Below are positions 1 to 6,630 of a stretch of DNA of 11,380 nucleotides, in pieces (positions within the stretch are counted from its first letter, which is position 1; each line of letters starts with the position of its first letter). Made by a program: the position numbers and the translations under genes. The stretch is from a bacterium (GTDB lineage Bacteria; Babelota; Babeliae; Babelales; RVW-14). A model generated the notes under the pieces. That model did not search any database and was not told the origin of the DNA. It worked only from the letters and a program-made list of their open reading frames with translations. The stretch is from positions 1-11,380 of the forward strand of contig JAHFBR010000020.1 in NCBI GenBank assembly GCA_023249955.1. Reading direction: 5' to 3'.

Positions 1-8
1 TTATAAAC

Positions 9-1124
9 ATGGTCGACCTGGGCAAGCCCATGAATGATGGTGCCAATGCATCATTAATTGCCGTGGCAACCGCACTGGGTCATGATTTCAGCGATCGCAT
101 GCGGCAATGGCTTTTGTACCAGTACAAAGATCTTTTTCTGACGATCAACCCGGTTGAAGAGCGTAAGATGCGCTGCTGGTTTAACCGTTCCAGTGTTGGG
201 GTTTGCTGTCTGGAACACTGTGTGTTTTACAGGCCCAATCGCATTGTTGAGGTGACTGATAACAAGCGCACTGTGCTTAAGCGTGTGCTCCCTGCGACCG
301 ATTGGCTTTCAAAATTTAATGGGCTGCCATGGTACAACAGAAGCATCGTTTCATTTCGCAGTGATGGCGAGATTCATATCAGTGATGCTGCAACTCAGCA
401 AAGATTACATACGTTGCACGGCCACGCCGAACGCGTTGAAGCAGTAGAAAGAGTTCCCAACTCAACGTGTCTTGTGTCCGCCTCGCGTGATCAAACTGTT
501 AAAGTTTGGGATTTGGCCGATGATACCTGTGTTACCACATGGGATGACTTTGAGGTACCGGTCTATACCGTTGCCTGTTCACCCTGTGGAAGATACATCT
601 TTGCTGGTGCAACCAATGGCATGATTACCGTATTCGATCAAACTGATAATCAGGTGGTGCAGACCATTCAGGCACACAAGGGAGTCCTGTGTTCACTTTC
701 AGTAACACGGTGTGGTGAGTATTGTGTCTCTGCGGGTGCTGACAAAACTATTAAAATATGGAACTGGCGCTTTGGCCACTGTGTGCGTGTTTTATATCGT
801 CAAACGGTTGGTGCCATCGCCGTAGGACTGACGCCGTGCGACAAGTATCTGATTGTGAATGGGACAGAAGGGACCATGAGTCTTTTGAGTTTGCCCCTGC
901 AGCTTCATCCTGAACTGTTAACAATGTCGGTAATACAGCTTGTGCTGTTATTTAAACTTTTGCAGGCATCAGGACAAGAAATAAAAATTATGTGGCTACA
1001 TGCAGATTGGGTTAATCCATGGTGCAGGTTGTCGCTGGGTATGAAAAATATGATTAAAGAAGAGCTTGGGTTTAGACTTTTGCACACCGAGGATAGGCGT
1101 TATTTCTATCATAAAGATACATGA
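9..1124 (+). CDS. WD40 repeat protein (possibly 5'-partial)
   Basis: A predicted beta-propeller protein, probably a protein-interaction scaffold; no enzymatic motif is visible. Residues about 105-295 hold four to five WD40 blades. The clearest are residues 137-170 (GH near the start, VKVWDL at the end), 182-210, 222-254 (ending TIKIWNW) and 265-295. The usual SPDG-type turn reads SPCG, TRCG and TPCD in successive blades, so cysteine occupies the Asp position, and the protein is cysteine-rich overall (about 14). The N-terminal 100 residues and the C-terminal 75 (about 297-371) match nothing I recognise; the leucine-rich stretch at 294-320 is faintly F-box-like. I use the first ATG, but the frame is open to the window edge with no stop, and any ribosome site would lie outside, so the true start may be upstream. 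WD40 proteins of this kind are common in host-associated bacteria; the partner is unknown. Confidence 0.85.
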   Translation: MVDLGKPMNDGANASLIAVATALGHDFSDRMRQWLLYQYKDLFLTINPVEERKMRCWFNRSSVGVCCLEHCVFYRPNRIVEVTDNKRTVLKRVLPATDWLSKFNGLPWYNRSIVSFRSDGEIHISDAATQQRLHTLHGHAERVEAVERVPNSTCLVSASRDQTVKVWDLADDTCVTTWDDFEVPVYTVACSPCGRYIFAGATNGMITVFDQTDNQVVQTIQAHKGVLCSLSVTRCGEYCVSAGADKTIKIWNWRFGHCVRVLYRQTVGAIAVGLTPCDKYLIVNGTEGTMSLLSLPLQLHPELLTMSVIQLVLLFKLLQASGQEIKIMWLHADWVNPWCRLSLGMKNMIKEELGFRLLHTEDRRYFYHKDT

Positions 1125-1127
1125 AAT

Positions 1128-1167
1128 CATTGCCGCCCATGCCACATGAGTGGGATGAGCGGCAATG
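1128..1167. terminator. Imperfect hairpin between convergent genes, candidate bidirectional terminator
   Basis: A perfect 9-bp inverted repeat, CATTGCCGC at 1128-1136 and GCGGCAATG at 1159-1167, encloses a second pairing, CCCA (1136-1139) with TGGG (1151-1154). It lies just after the WD40 stop (1124) and just before the stop of the convergent gene (1176), where a shared terminator is expected. Neither strand has a good T-run after the stem, so Rho-independent activity is not assured. Confidence 0.45.
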
Positions 1168-1175
1168 GTGTGAGC

Positions 1176-1550
1176 TTAATCTTTTGCGTGCGTCAGGCAT
1201 GCAAGTGCAAATGCACCCATTGCCATGACCACATCGCGTGCGGCGACGTCAAAATACGTGCCCATGGTGGCCAAATTTGCTGCACAAATCAGCAGCATAA
1301 CGCCAGCAGCTTGAGCACCTTTTTCTGTCCAGTTGGTCAAAATTGCAGCTCCGACCAAAACTTCAATAACACCAATAATCATCATGATCATGGATGTTTC
1401 CAGGGGAATGTACTGCATGATGACGGGGCTGGCGTATTTTGACCACATGGTGATCATGTTAAAAAATTTATCAACGCCAACGGCCAAGAAGAATACTCCG
1501 TATGTCATCTTGAGCATGAGCCAGGTACTGGTTACGTGTTTTGAGGCCAT
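1176..1550 (-). CDS. DoxX-like four-helix membrane protein
   Basis: A small integral membrane protein of 124 residues with four hydrophobic helices at about 12-27, 52-71, 79-96 and 104-119. The pattern TYGVFFLAVGVDKFF in helix 1, the YASP segment after it, and the closing stretch with TYFDVAARDVVMAMGAFAL resemble the DoxX-like membrane family, whose members are of this size. Some DoxX proteins take part in respiratory-chain or redox functions, but the biochemical role of this subgroup is not established and none is claimed here. The ATG at 1550 is well supported: on the minus strand AAGGAG (plus positions 1557-1562) lies six bases upstream. The gene stands alone, convergent with the WD40 gene and divergent from the polyketide operon. 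I found no convincing -35/-10 pair for it. Confidence 0.8.
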   Translation of the reverse strand: MASKHVTSTWLMLKMTYGVFFLAVGVDKFFNMITMWSKYASPVIMQYIPLETSMIMMIIGVIEVLVGAAILTNWTEKGAQAAGVMLLICAANLATMGTYFDVAARDVVMAMGAFALACLTHAKD

Positions 1551-1823
1551 AGCCTACTCCTTAAAAATAAAAAGGGTTAAACAATCTATCAATAGGAGCA
1601 CCGTATCGCTGTATTGACCGATTTGTAAAGCAAATTGAAAAATATTTTTGGTAAAAAGGTAGACGCTGTGGGTTCTTGCATGCTAGATAAAACAAAGGTG
1701 ACGCGTTGGGATATTTCTTGCATAATCGGTAACGATGATAAAAAAATCTCAAAACATGTTTAGCAACACCCAGCGTTTTTTGGGCGGCATTACGGAGTTT
1801 ATTATGTATGAAAAGAAAATAAC
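1551..1823. other. Divergent intergenic region, 273 bp
   Basis: AT-rich spacer between the divergently transcribed membrane-protein gene and the polyketide synthase operon. It contains the ribosome site of the minus-strand gene (1557-1562), a short inverted repeat ATTTG-TAAAG-CAAAT (1621-1635), a 12-bp AT palindrome AAAAATATTTTT (1638-1649), a plausible plus-strand promoter (1698-1726) and a possible leader ORF (1735-1827). No RNA gene was recognised. Confidence 0.6.
1698..1726 (+). promoter_or_regulatory. Candidate sigma-70-type promoter for the polyketide operon
   Basis: GTGACG (1698-1703; 4 of 6 matches to TTGACA) and CATAAT (1721-1726; 5 of 6 to TATAAT) are separated by 17 bp. Transcription would start near 1733, about 90 bp before the polyketide synthase start and almost at the first codon of the possible leader ORF. 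This is the best pair I could find in the region, but it is sub-consensus. Confidence 0.35.
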
Positions 1824-1827
1824 GTGA
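1735..1827 (+). CDS. Possible 30-codon leader peptide overlapping the PKS start
   Basis: An ATG at 1735 opens a 30-codon frame that stops with TGA at 1825-1827, overlapping the GTG start of the polyketide synthase (1824-1826) in a GTGA tetranucleotide, the usual geometry of translational coupling. Internal in-frame ATGs lie at 1756 and 1804. The last one is preceded by GGAG (1794-1797) at six bases, the only good Shine-Dalgarno in front of the operon, and would give a seven-codon peptide, MYEKKIT. The peptide resembles nothing I know. It could be a coupling ORF, an attenuator-like leader, or chance. An alternative is that translation from 1804 reaches the PKS frame by -1 slippage at the A-rich run 1811-1819. 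Confidence 0.25.
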   Translation: MIKKSQNMFSNTQRFLGGITEFIMYEKKIT

Positions 1828-2927
1828 GAGAGCAGGCGCAGGCGGCAATTTTTGGTATTGCAACGGCGCTTCCTGATATCTGTCTGCAAGCCGGTGATTA
1901 CATTGATTTTGTAACGGGGCTTCAAAATCTTGATGAGAAAAAGCATGCCATCGTAAAACGTATGGTTGAGCGTTCTGAAATCAAAAGGCGTTACTCAGTG
2001 GTTCGTGATTTTGTTACGCCACCGGAACAATGGACCTTTTTTGATCGTACCAATCCAAATTTTTGTGATACGCAAAAACGTAACGAGTTTTACAAAAAAG
2101 AGGCACCAGTGCTCGCTGCACGTGCCGCGCGTGAATTGTTGCAGCAGTGGCAACAGCCAGTGACAGACATTACGCATATCATTGTTGTGTCATGCACCGG
2201 CGTGATGGCGCCTGGTATCGAATTTTTACTGCTCAAAGAGCTTGGGCTTGCGTCAAACGTGCAACGCCTGGGCATCAACTTTATGGGCTGTTTTGGAGCG
2301 TTTCGTGCGCTGGCTGTTGCGCAGGCCTTGGCGTTACAAAGTGCTACCAATCGCATTTTGATTGTGTGCGTTGAGTTGTGTTCGCTTCACATTCAATCTG
2401 ATATGCTGCTGGATACCATTATTGGTAACGCACTTTTTGGTGACGGAGCGGTGGCATTTTTGGTTGGTGCGCAACCACGTAGCGTTGAGCGTCCACTCTT
2501 TTCCATCGTGCGCTGTGCTTCATCCATGATTGAATGCTCGCTGGATGCTATGACTTGGGATATCAGCAATCACGGTTTTGTGATGCGCTTGAGCCAAGAA
2601 ATTCCTGAATTTATTCGACGCAAAATACACGCTTTTGCGCAAGATTTACTACCTCCAGGGTATGAGCAGGAAGATGTAACGTGGGCAATTCATCCCGGTG
2701 GCAGAGCGATTGTGGCAGCCATTGAAGAGGCTTGTGGGCTGATGCGTGATCAAACATCCAGTACCTGGCATGTCATGGCCGAGTATGGCAACATGTCTAG
2801 CGCAACCATTCCCTTTGTACTTAAACACATTAGTGAACAAAAGAAACAACGGCCGTGGACACTGGGACTTGGTTTTGGGCCGGGATTATCAATTGAAGGG
2901 ATACTGTTAAATCATGTGTATGTTTAA
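1824..2927 (+). CDS. Type III polyketide synthase (chalcone/stilbene synthase superfamily)
   Basis: A homodimeric, CoA-dependent type III polyketide synthase of 367 residues, close to the usual family length. It would extend an acyl-CoA starter with malonyl-CoA and cyclise the chain to a pyrone or resorcinol. The catalytic triad is complete: Cys156 in GINFMGCFGAF, His290 in WAIHPGGRAI and Asn323 in AEYGNMSSAT. The family's GFGPG loop is at 350-354. The N-terminal IFGIATALP and the STWHV..EYGNMSSAT region are typical of bacterial alkylpyrone/alkylresorcinol synthases, which often use long fatty acyl starters. That substrate range is inferred from family and context. The GTG at 1824 is the only sensible start: an in-frame stop lies at 1809 and the conserved domain begins at about residue 8. 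It lacks a strong ribosome site and may be translated by coupling to a leader ORF. It is the first gene of a tight three-gene operon. Confidence 0.93.
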   Translation: MREQAQAAIFGIATALPDICLQAGDYIDFVTGLQNLDEKKHAIVKRMVERSEIKRRYSVVRDFVTPPEQWTFFDRTNPNFCDTQKRNEFYKKEAPVLAARAARELLQQWQQPVTDITHIIVVSCTGVMAPGIEFLLLKELGLASNVQRLGINFMGCFGAFRALAVAQALALQSATNRILIVCVELCSLHIQSDMLLDTIIGNALFGDGAVAFLVGAQPRSVERPLFSIVRCASSMIECSLDAMTWDISNHGFVMRLSQEIPEFIRRKIHAFAQDLLPPGYEQEDVTWAIHPGGRAIVAAIEEACGLMRDQTSSTWHVMAEYGNMSSATIPFVLKHISEQKKQRPWTLGLGFGPGLSIEGILLNHVYV

Positions 2928-3627
2928 ACGAAGCGATCAGCCGGAGCTGATGGATTTGGGTCCGGCGTTTTATACAGCAGAAGAGTATGACGATTGTTTG
3001 CACAAATTAGGCATCATTGGAACCGTTTTTGGTAGTGATGCAGCAACACTCAAAGCATTTCATGCTTTGCCAGTCACCCCACAATCTATTCTGGACGTTG
3101 GCTGTGGTGGTGGGGCGTTTACCGTCAAGCTTGCGCAAAATTTTCCTCAGGCGCGTGTGGTGGGCATCGATATTGTGCCAGAGGCATTGGTTGCTGCACA
3201 AACCCATCAATTGTCACAAGAGCACAAAAGTGCACATGAATTTAAAAATCTTTCTTTTGAACATCGCGAATATCCTCAGTTGGCTGAGCCAGAAAAAAGT
3301 TTTGATGTGGTGACGGCCACTTTGGTTTTTCATCATTTAAACGATGATAATCTGATTGAGTTTTTGCGTGCGGCCGGTACCATTGCACGCAAAGCGATTA
3401 TTATTAATGATCTGCATCGGCATCCGTTGGCGTACGCGGCCTTCTGGTTGATTGCACCTTTGTTTAAAAATCGTATGATTCGCAACGACGGTTTGCTTTC
3501 TATCAAACGTGGCTTTACACGTGCTGAGCTGAAAAAATATTTGCAGGCGGCTGGCTTTGCACCGGGATCATACAAAATTCGATGGCGCTGGGCGTTTCGT
3601 TGGATTGTGACCGTGACGTGTTCATGA
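2914..3627 (+). CDS. Class I SAM-dependent methyltransferase (polyketide-tailoring)
   Basis: A 237-residue class I methyltransferase. Motif I, ILDVGCGGGAF, is at 59-69. The acidic residue after strand 2 is Asp86 in VVGIDI, and the motif at the end of strand 4 is FDVVTATLVFHHL (130-142). The N-terminal stretch beginning QPELMD is typical of methyltransferases encoded beside bacterial type III polyketide synthases. It probably O- or C-methylates the phenolic or pyrone product of the upstream enzyme. The choice of O versus C cannot be read from the sequence. The start at 2914 lies inside the end of the polyketide synthase (14-bp overlap), with a weak GAAGGG about 13 bases upstream, so translation is probably coupled; ATG 2920 is a less likely alternative. 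The stop overlaps the next start in ATGA (3624-3627). Confidence 0.88.
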   Translation: MCMFKRSDQPELMDLGPAFYTAEEYDDCLHKLGIIGTVFGSDAATLKAFHALPVTPQSILDVGCGGGAFTVKLAQNFPQARVVGIDIVPEALVAAQTHQLSQEHKSAHEFKNLSFEHREYPQLAEPEKSFDVVTATLVFHHLNDDNLIEFLRAAGTIARKAIIINDLHRHPLAYAAFWLIAPLFKNRMIRNDGLLSIKRGFTRAELKKYLQAAGFAPGSYKIRWRWAFRWIVTVTCS

Positions 3628-4691
3628 AAAAAGTCGTTATCATCGGCGGCGGCATCGCGGGGCTGAGCGCAGCAATAACCTGTGCTCAGCGTGGGATGGA
3701 TGTGACGCTGATCGAGGCAGGTGCATATCCAGCGCATAAAATTTGTGGTGAATTTTTTTCGCCCGAGAGCTTGCCCTTGCTGGCGCAATGGAATATTCAA
3801 CCGCGTAATCTTATCCATCGCTACAAGCTTTTTGCAACGCATGGGGTGCTGAATTTTGCTTTACCAGACCCGGCTGGCAGCATGTCTCGTTTTTATTTTG
3901 ATGCGTTGCTGGTTGACCGTGCACGTGCGCAGGGCGTGACGGTGATGATTGGCACGACGGTTCAGGCAATCACGCAAAATACCGACGGTTACGAATTGTT
4001 ACTTTCATCAGGCCAACATTTATTGGCACCAAGCTTGGTGATCGGTGCGGGACGCGTGAGCAAACTTTTGATGCAGGCGCCTCAGCAGCGCGAAGAGCCA
4101 CGCTTTGTGGGGATTAAGGCTCATTTTAAATCTGCAGGGATTGCGCCTGACGAGGTTTTATTTTATGCGTTTCCTGGGGCCTATCTTGGTGTTTCAACAG
4201 TCGAAGATGGCATGGTGAATATCGCCTGCCTTGCGCGCAAAGATTTTTTTGATCACTATACAACGGCCGATGCGTTTATGGCGCATTGTGCAACGTTTTG
4301 GCATGCGCGGTCCCTGAAGCAGGTTCTGCAAGCCGAACGGCTTTTTCCACAGTGGCTGACCTGCGTGGTGCCTGAGTTTGGCATCAAAAAGACGCCGTTG
4401 TTAAGAAATGTATTTTTTGTTGGCGATGCACGCGGCACCATTCCTCCTGCATCAGGCGACGGCTTGGCTATCGGCCTTTTGACCGGACAGATGGTGGCAG
4501 AATATATTTACAACAATGATGCTGCAGGCTTTGATTGTGATTGGAAAAAACGTTATAGCTCGACGCTGTGGTGGGGCAGACGGCTGCATGATGTGATGTT
4601 GCGGCCGTGGCTTGCCAATATGGCGGTTTTGGCGTGCAGACGCGTGCCGGGATTGGTGCAATTTTTGTTTGATAAAACGCGACGGTTGTAA
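3624..4691 (+). CDS. FAD-dependent oxidoreductase (geranylgeranyl reductase / PHBH-like superfamily)
   Basis: A 355-residue flavoprotein that likely hydroxylates or oxidises the methylated polyketide, or reduces a lipid chain. The N-terminal dinucleotide-binding fold is explicit: VVIIGGGIAGLSAA with Gly8, Gly10 and Gly13, followed by the acidic Glu31 at the end of strand 2. The segment KICGEFFSP (39-47) resembles the K-x-C-G motif of the geranylgeranyl reductase family. The second FAD motif, FFVGDARGTIPPASGDGLA (264-282), includes the conserved GD of the para-hydroxybenzoate hydroxylase-like fold. I choose ATG 3624, which overlaps the methyltransferase stop as ATGA. An in-frame ATG at 3582 would add 14 residues in front of the canonical MKKVVIIGGG start and is unlikely. 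It is the third and last gene of the operon. The C-terminus is basic (KTRRL). Hydroxylase versus reductase is undecided. Confidence 0.88.
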   Translation: MKKVVIIGGGIAGLSAAITCAQRGMDVTLIEAGAYPAHKICGEFFSPESLPLLAQWNIQPRNLIHRYKLFATHGVLNFALPDPAGSMSRFYFDALLVDRARAQGVTVMIGTTVQAITQNTDGYELLLSSGQHLLAPSLVIGAGRVSKLLMQAPQQREEPRFVGIKAHFKSAGIAPDEVLFYAFPGAYLGVSTVEDGMVNIACLARKDFFDHYTTADAFMAHCATFWHARSLKQVLQAERLFPQWLTCVVPEFGIKKTPLLRNVFFVGDARGTIPPASGDGLAIGLLTGQMVAEYIYNNDAAGFDCDWKKRYSSTLWWGRRLHDVMLRPWLANMAVLACRRVPGLVQFLFDKTRRL

Positions 4692-4693
4692 AT

Positions 4694-6553
4694 TTACTTC
4701 TTAATTTTAAATCCAACCAGCCGCGCTGTGTTGAGCAAAATTAAAAGATCAGAAACAGCGTGCGAAAGTGCTGCTTGGATGGGTGAGATGACGTGCAAGA
4801 GCGCCAGAATAATACCCAAAACGTGTACTGCGCCCATGCCAAAGATAATATTTTGTTTAATCAGGCGTAAAACTTTTTGCGCAAGTTTGCGTGTAAAAAT
4901 AATGCCCGCCAAATCATTGGACATCAAAACAATATCGGCCGCTTCGATTGCCGGCTCCATGCCCATGGCACCCATGGCAATGCCGATGTTTGCCTGTTTA
5001 AGGGCCGGGGCATCATTGATGCCATCGCCCACCATGGCAACAAAATGCTGCTTCTTTTGCAGATCACGGATCATGGTTAATTTCTGATCGGGAGCAACTT
5101 CGCCAAATGCTTGTTTAATTCCAAGCCCAGAGGCAACAAGATTGGTGACCTCCTGCTTATCACCGCTCAGCAGCATGATGTTTGTAATGCCCGCCTGTTT
5201 GAGCTCCTGAAGGGTTGCAGCAGCATCCGGTCTGATGCGGTCGGTAACGCAAATTTTGCCGTACAATTTTTTATCACAAACCACATAAAATGATGTGTGC
5301 GATGTTTCATCAGGACATGTCAGTGTTGAAGGGATGGCGATATTGCCGTGCTCAGGCGCCTGTATAAAATGCTTGCTGCCCAGCACGTAATGATGATTGT
5401 GGTGAGTGGCGATAATGCCATGTCCGGTGACCGATTCATACGTATCAGGATCGGGGATGGTAATTTTTTCTTCGGCTGCTTTTTCCAAAATTGCTTTGGA
5501 AAGAATGTGGCCAGAGCGTTTTTCAATAATTGCGGCAGCTTTAATAATATCCTGCTGACTGACTGATGGATCTGCAGGCTGGATGGCAATGACCTTTGGC
5601 TCACCCATGGTTAACGTGCCGGTTTTATCAAAAATCATAGTGTCGACAAAGGCAAACTGTTCCAGTGCACGTCCGCCCTTAATCAAAATGCCGTTGCGGA
5701 ATGCGGCCACGATGGCGGCCAAAATGGCGATCGGTGTAACCAGTGTCAGTTCAATAGGCGAACCAAATACCAGCAAGGTGATCACCAAATTAAGATCGCG
5801 CGTTATGGCCCACACGCCGGCGATAAAAACCAAGAGCAGGGGAACCATGATGACGGCGATGCGGTCACTGAACGTAGCAATTTTTGCCTTTTGTTTTTCT
5901 GCTTGCTCAAGCAGTTTGCTGATTTTGCCAAACATCGTATCAATGCCGACCTTTTGTGTCTGAACCACGATGCTGCCGGCTTCCACAAATGTTCCCGCGT
6001 ACACCAGTTCGGGGGCGGTTTTTTCTTGCGGCACGCTTTCACCAGTTAGGAATGATTCATTGATGCTGGCCTTGCCAGAAACAATTGCGCCATCAACCGG
6101 AATACGTGCACCGGTTTTGACCACGATTTGCATGCCAGGTTGAACGTCGGCGAGAGACATTATTTTTTCTTGATTGCCAATTTTAACAATCACGCTGTTA
6201 GGAATAAGTTTTATAAGACTTGCAATAGCGCTTTGCGTGCGCTCTTCCACCAGATGCTCGACATACTTTGCAATCATACTGATCAACAGAACGGCGGTAA
6301 TAGCCTGCTCCTCTTTGCCCAGCATGGCGATGCCGGTTGCCAGAATTAGAAAAAATTCAGTAGTCATGCGGCGTTCCAACAACCCCTTGACGGCGTCAAT
6401 AAGCGCAGGAATCAGTGCGAGAATAAGTGGAACTCGAAGAAAATTGGTGGGGAAATGTACGCTGAAGGTGGCAAAAAAGAGCCCCAGCGTGAGCAGAACA
6501 TAGAGCAATTGCCCTAGGTGATAGCGAACGATCAAAGATTTGGTGGTGTTCAT
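4694..6553 (-). CDS. P1B-like heavy-metal P-type ATPase with atypical signature motifs
   Basis: An ATP-driven cation pump of the inner membrane, 619 residues. Present are TGES in the actuator domain (170-173), the phosphorylated Asp309 in DKTGT, the GDGINDAP hinge (509-516), and hydrophobic segments at about 13-32, 38-52, 66-96, 231-250, 256-282, 566-588 and 590-612. There is no N-terminal MxCxxC metal-binding domain. Two family hallmarks differ. The intramembrane CPx motif (usually CPC, SPC, CPH or TPC) reads SPI at 265-267, within GSPIEL. The nucleotide-domain His-Pro reads His-Ile at 349-350 (SGHIL). The last helix carries SHAVSD and LLN (597-608) instead of a copper- or zinc-type signature. 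The transported ion cannot be assigned, and Cu or Zn should not be assumed. The ATG at 6553 has only a weak AGG upstream. The gene converges on the oxidoreductase gene with a 2-bp gap. Confidence 0.9.
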   Translation of the reverse strand: MNTTKSLIVRYHLGQLLYVLLTLGLFFATFSVHFPTNFLRVPLILALIPALIDAVKGLLERRMTTEFFLILATGIAMLGKEEQAITAVLLISMIAKYVEHLVEERTQSAIASLIKLIPNSVIVKIGNQEKIMSLADVQPGMQIVVKTGARIPVDGAIVSGKASINESFLTGESVPQEKTAPELVYAGTFVEAGSIVVQTQKVGIDTMFGKISKLLEQAEKQKAKIATFSDRIAVIMVPLLLVFIAGVWAITRDLNLVITLLVFGSPIELTLVTPIAILAAIVAAFRNGILIKGGRALEQFAFVDTMIFDKTGTLTMGEPKVIAIQPADPSVSQQDIIKAAAIIEKRSGHILSKAILEKAAEEKITIPDPDTYESVTGHGIIATHHNHHYVLGSKHFIQAPEHGNIAIPSTLTCPDETSHTSFYVVCDKKLYGKICVTDRIRPDAAATLQELKQAGITNIMLLSGDKQEVTNLVASGLGIKQAFGEVAPDQKLTMIRDLQKKQHFVAMVGDGINDAPALKQANIGIAMGAMGMEPAIEAADIVLMSNDLAGIIFTRKLAQKVLRLIKQNIIFGMGAVHVLGIILALLHVISPIQAALSHAVSDLLILLNTARLVGFKIKK

Positions 6554-6568
6554 AGCCTAATTTTGTTC

Positions 6569-6610
6569 AAAGTGTTGGTATTACTCAATGATATGATGAT
6601 ACCACACTTT
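6569..6610 (-). promoter_or_regulatory. Inverted repeat in the ATPase leader, with weak promoter elements
   Basis: AAAGTGTTGGTAT (6569-6581) and ATACCACACTTT (6599-6610) pair over 12 bp with one bulged T, around a 17-base loop. The element occupies most of the 77-bp gap between two minus-strand genes, 16 bases before the ATPase start. On the minus strand a possible -10, TATCAT (plus 6596-6601), overlaps the inner end of one arm, with a poor -35, TTGCAC (6618-6623), 16 bp upstream. It could be an operator, a leader hairpin or a terminator of the upstream gene; no T-run follows it, which counts against the last. Confidence 0.4.
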
Positions 6611-6630
6611 CGCGCTTGTGCAACGTACGC

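Noticed and set aside
1638..1649. 12-bp palindrome AAAAATATTTTT
   Set aside because: In an AT-rich spacer this is expected by chance and is not paired with any promoter element strong enough to call an operator.
3582..3623. Upstream in-frame ATG that would add 14 residues to the flavoprotein
   Set aside because: The FAD-binding fold begins immediately at ATG 3624, which also forms the ATGA overlap with the methyltransferase stop. The extra residues are just the methyltransferase 3' end read in another frame.
3333..3842. 169-codon minus-strand open frame across the methyltransferase-flavoprotein junction
   Set aside because: It is antisense to two genes with intact motifs, and its translation shows no recognisable domain, so it is treated as a shadow frame.
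4955..4985. Repeated CCCATGGCA-type units
   Set aside because: They encode the Met-Gly-Ala-Met-Gly segment of the ATPase just after the hinge motif and reflect codon repetition, not a separate repeat element.
5583..5963. 126-codon plus-strand open frame inside the ATPase gene
   Set aside because: It is antisense to well-conserved ATPase sequence, is low in complexity (Ser, Thr, Met, Ile) and has no homology-like motif.
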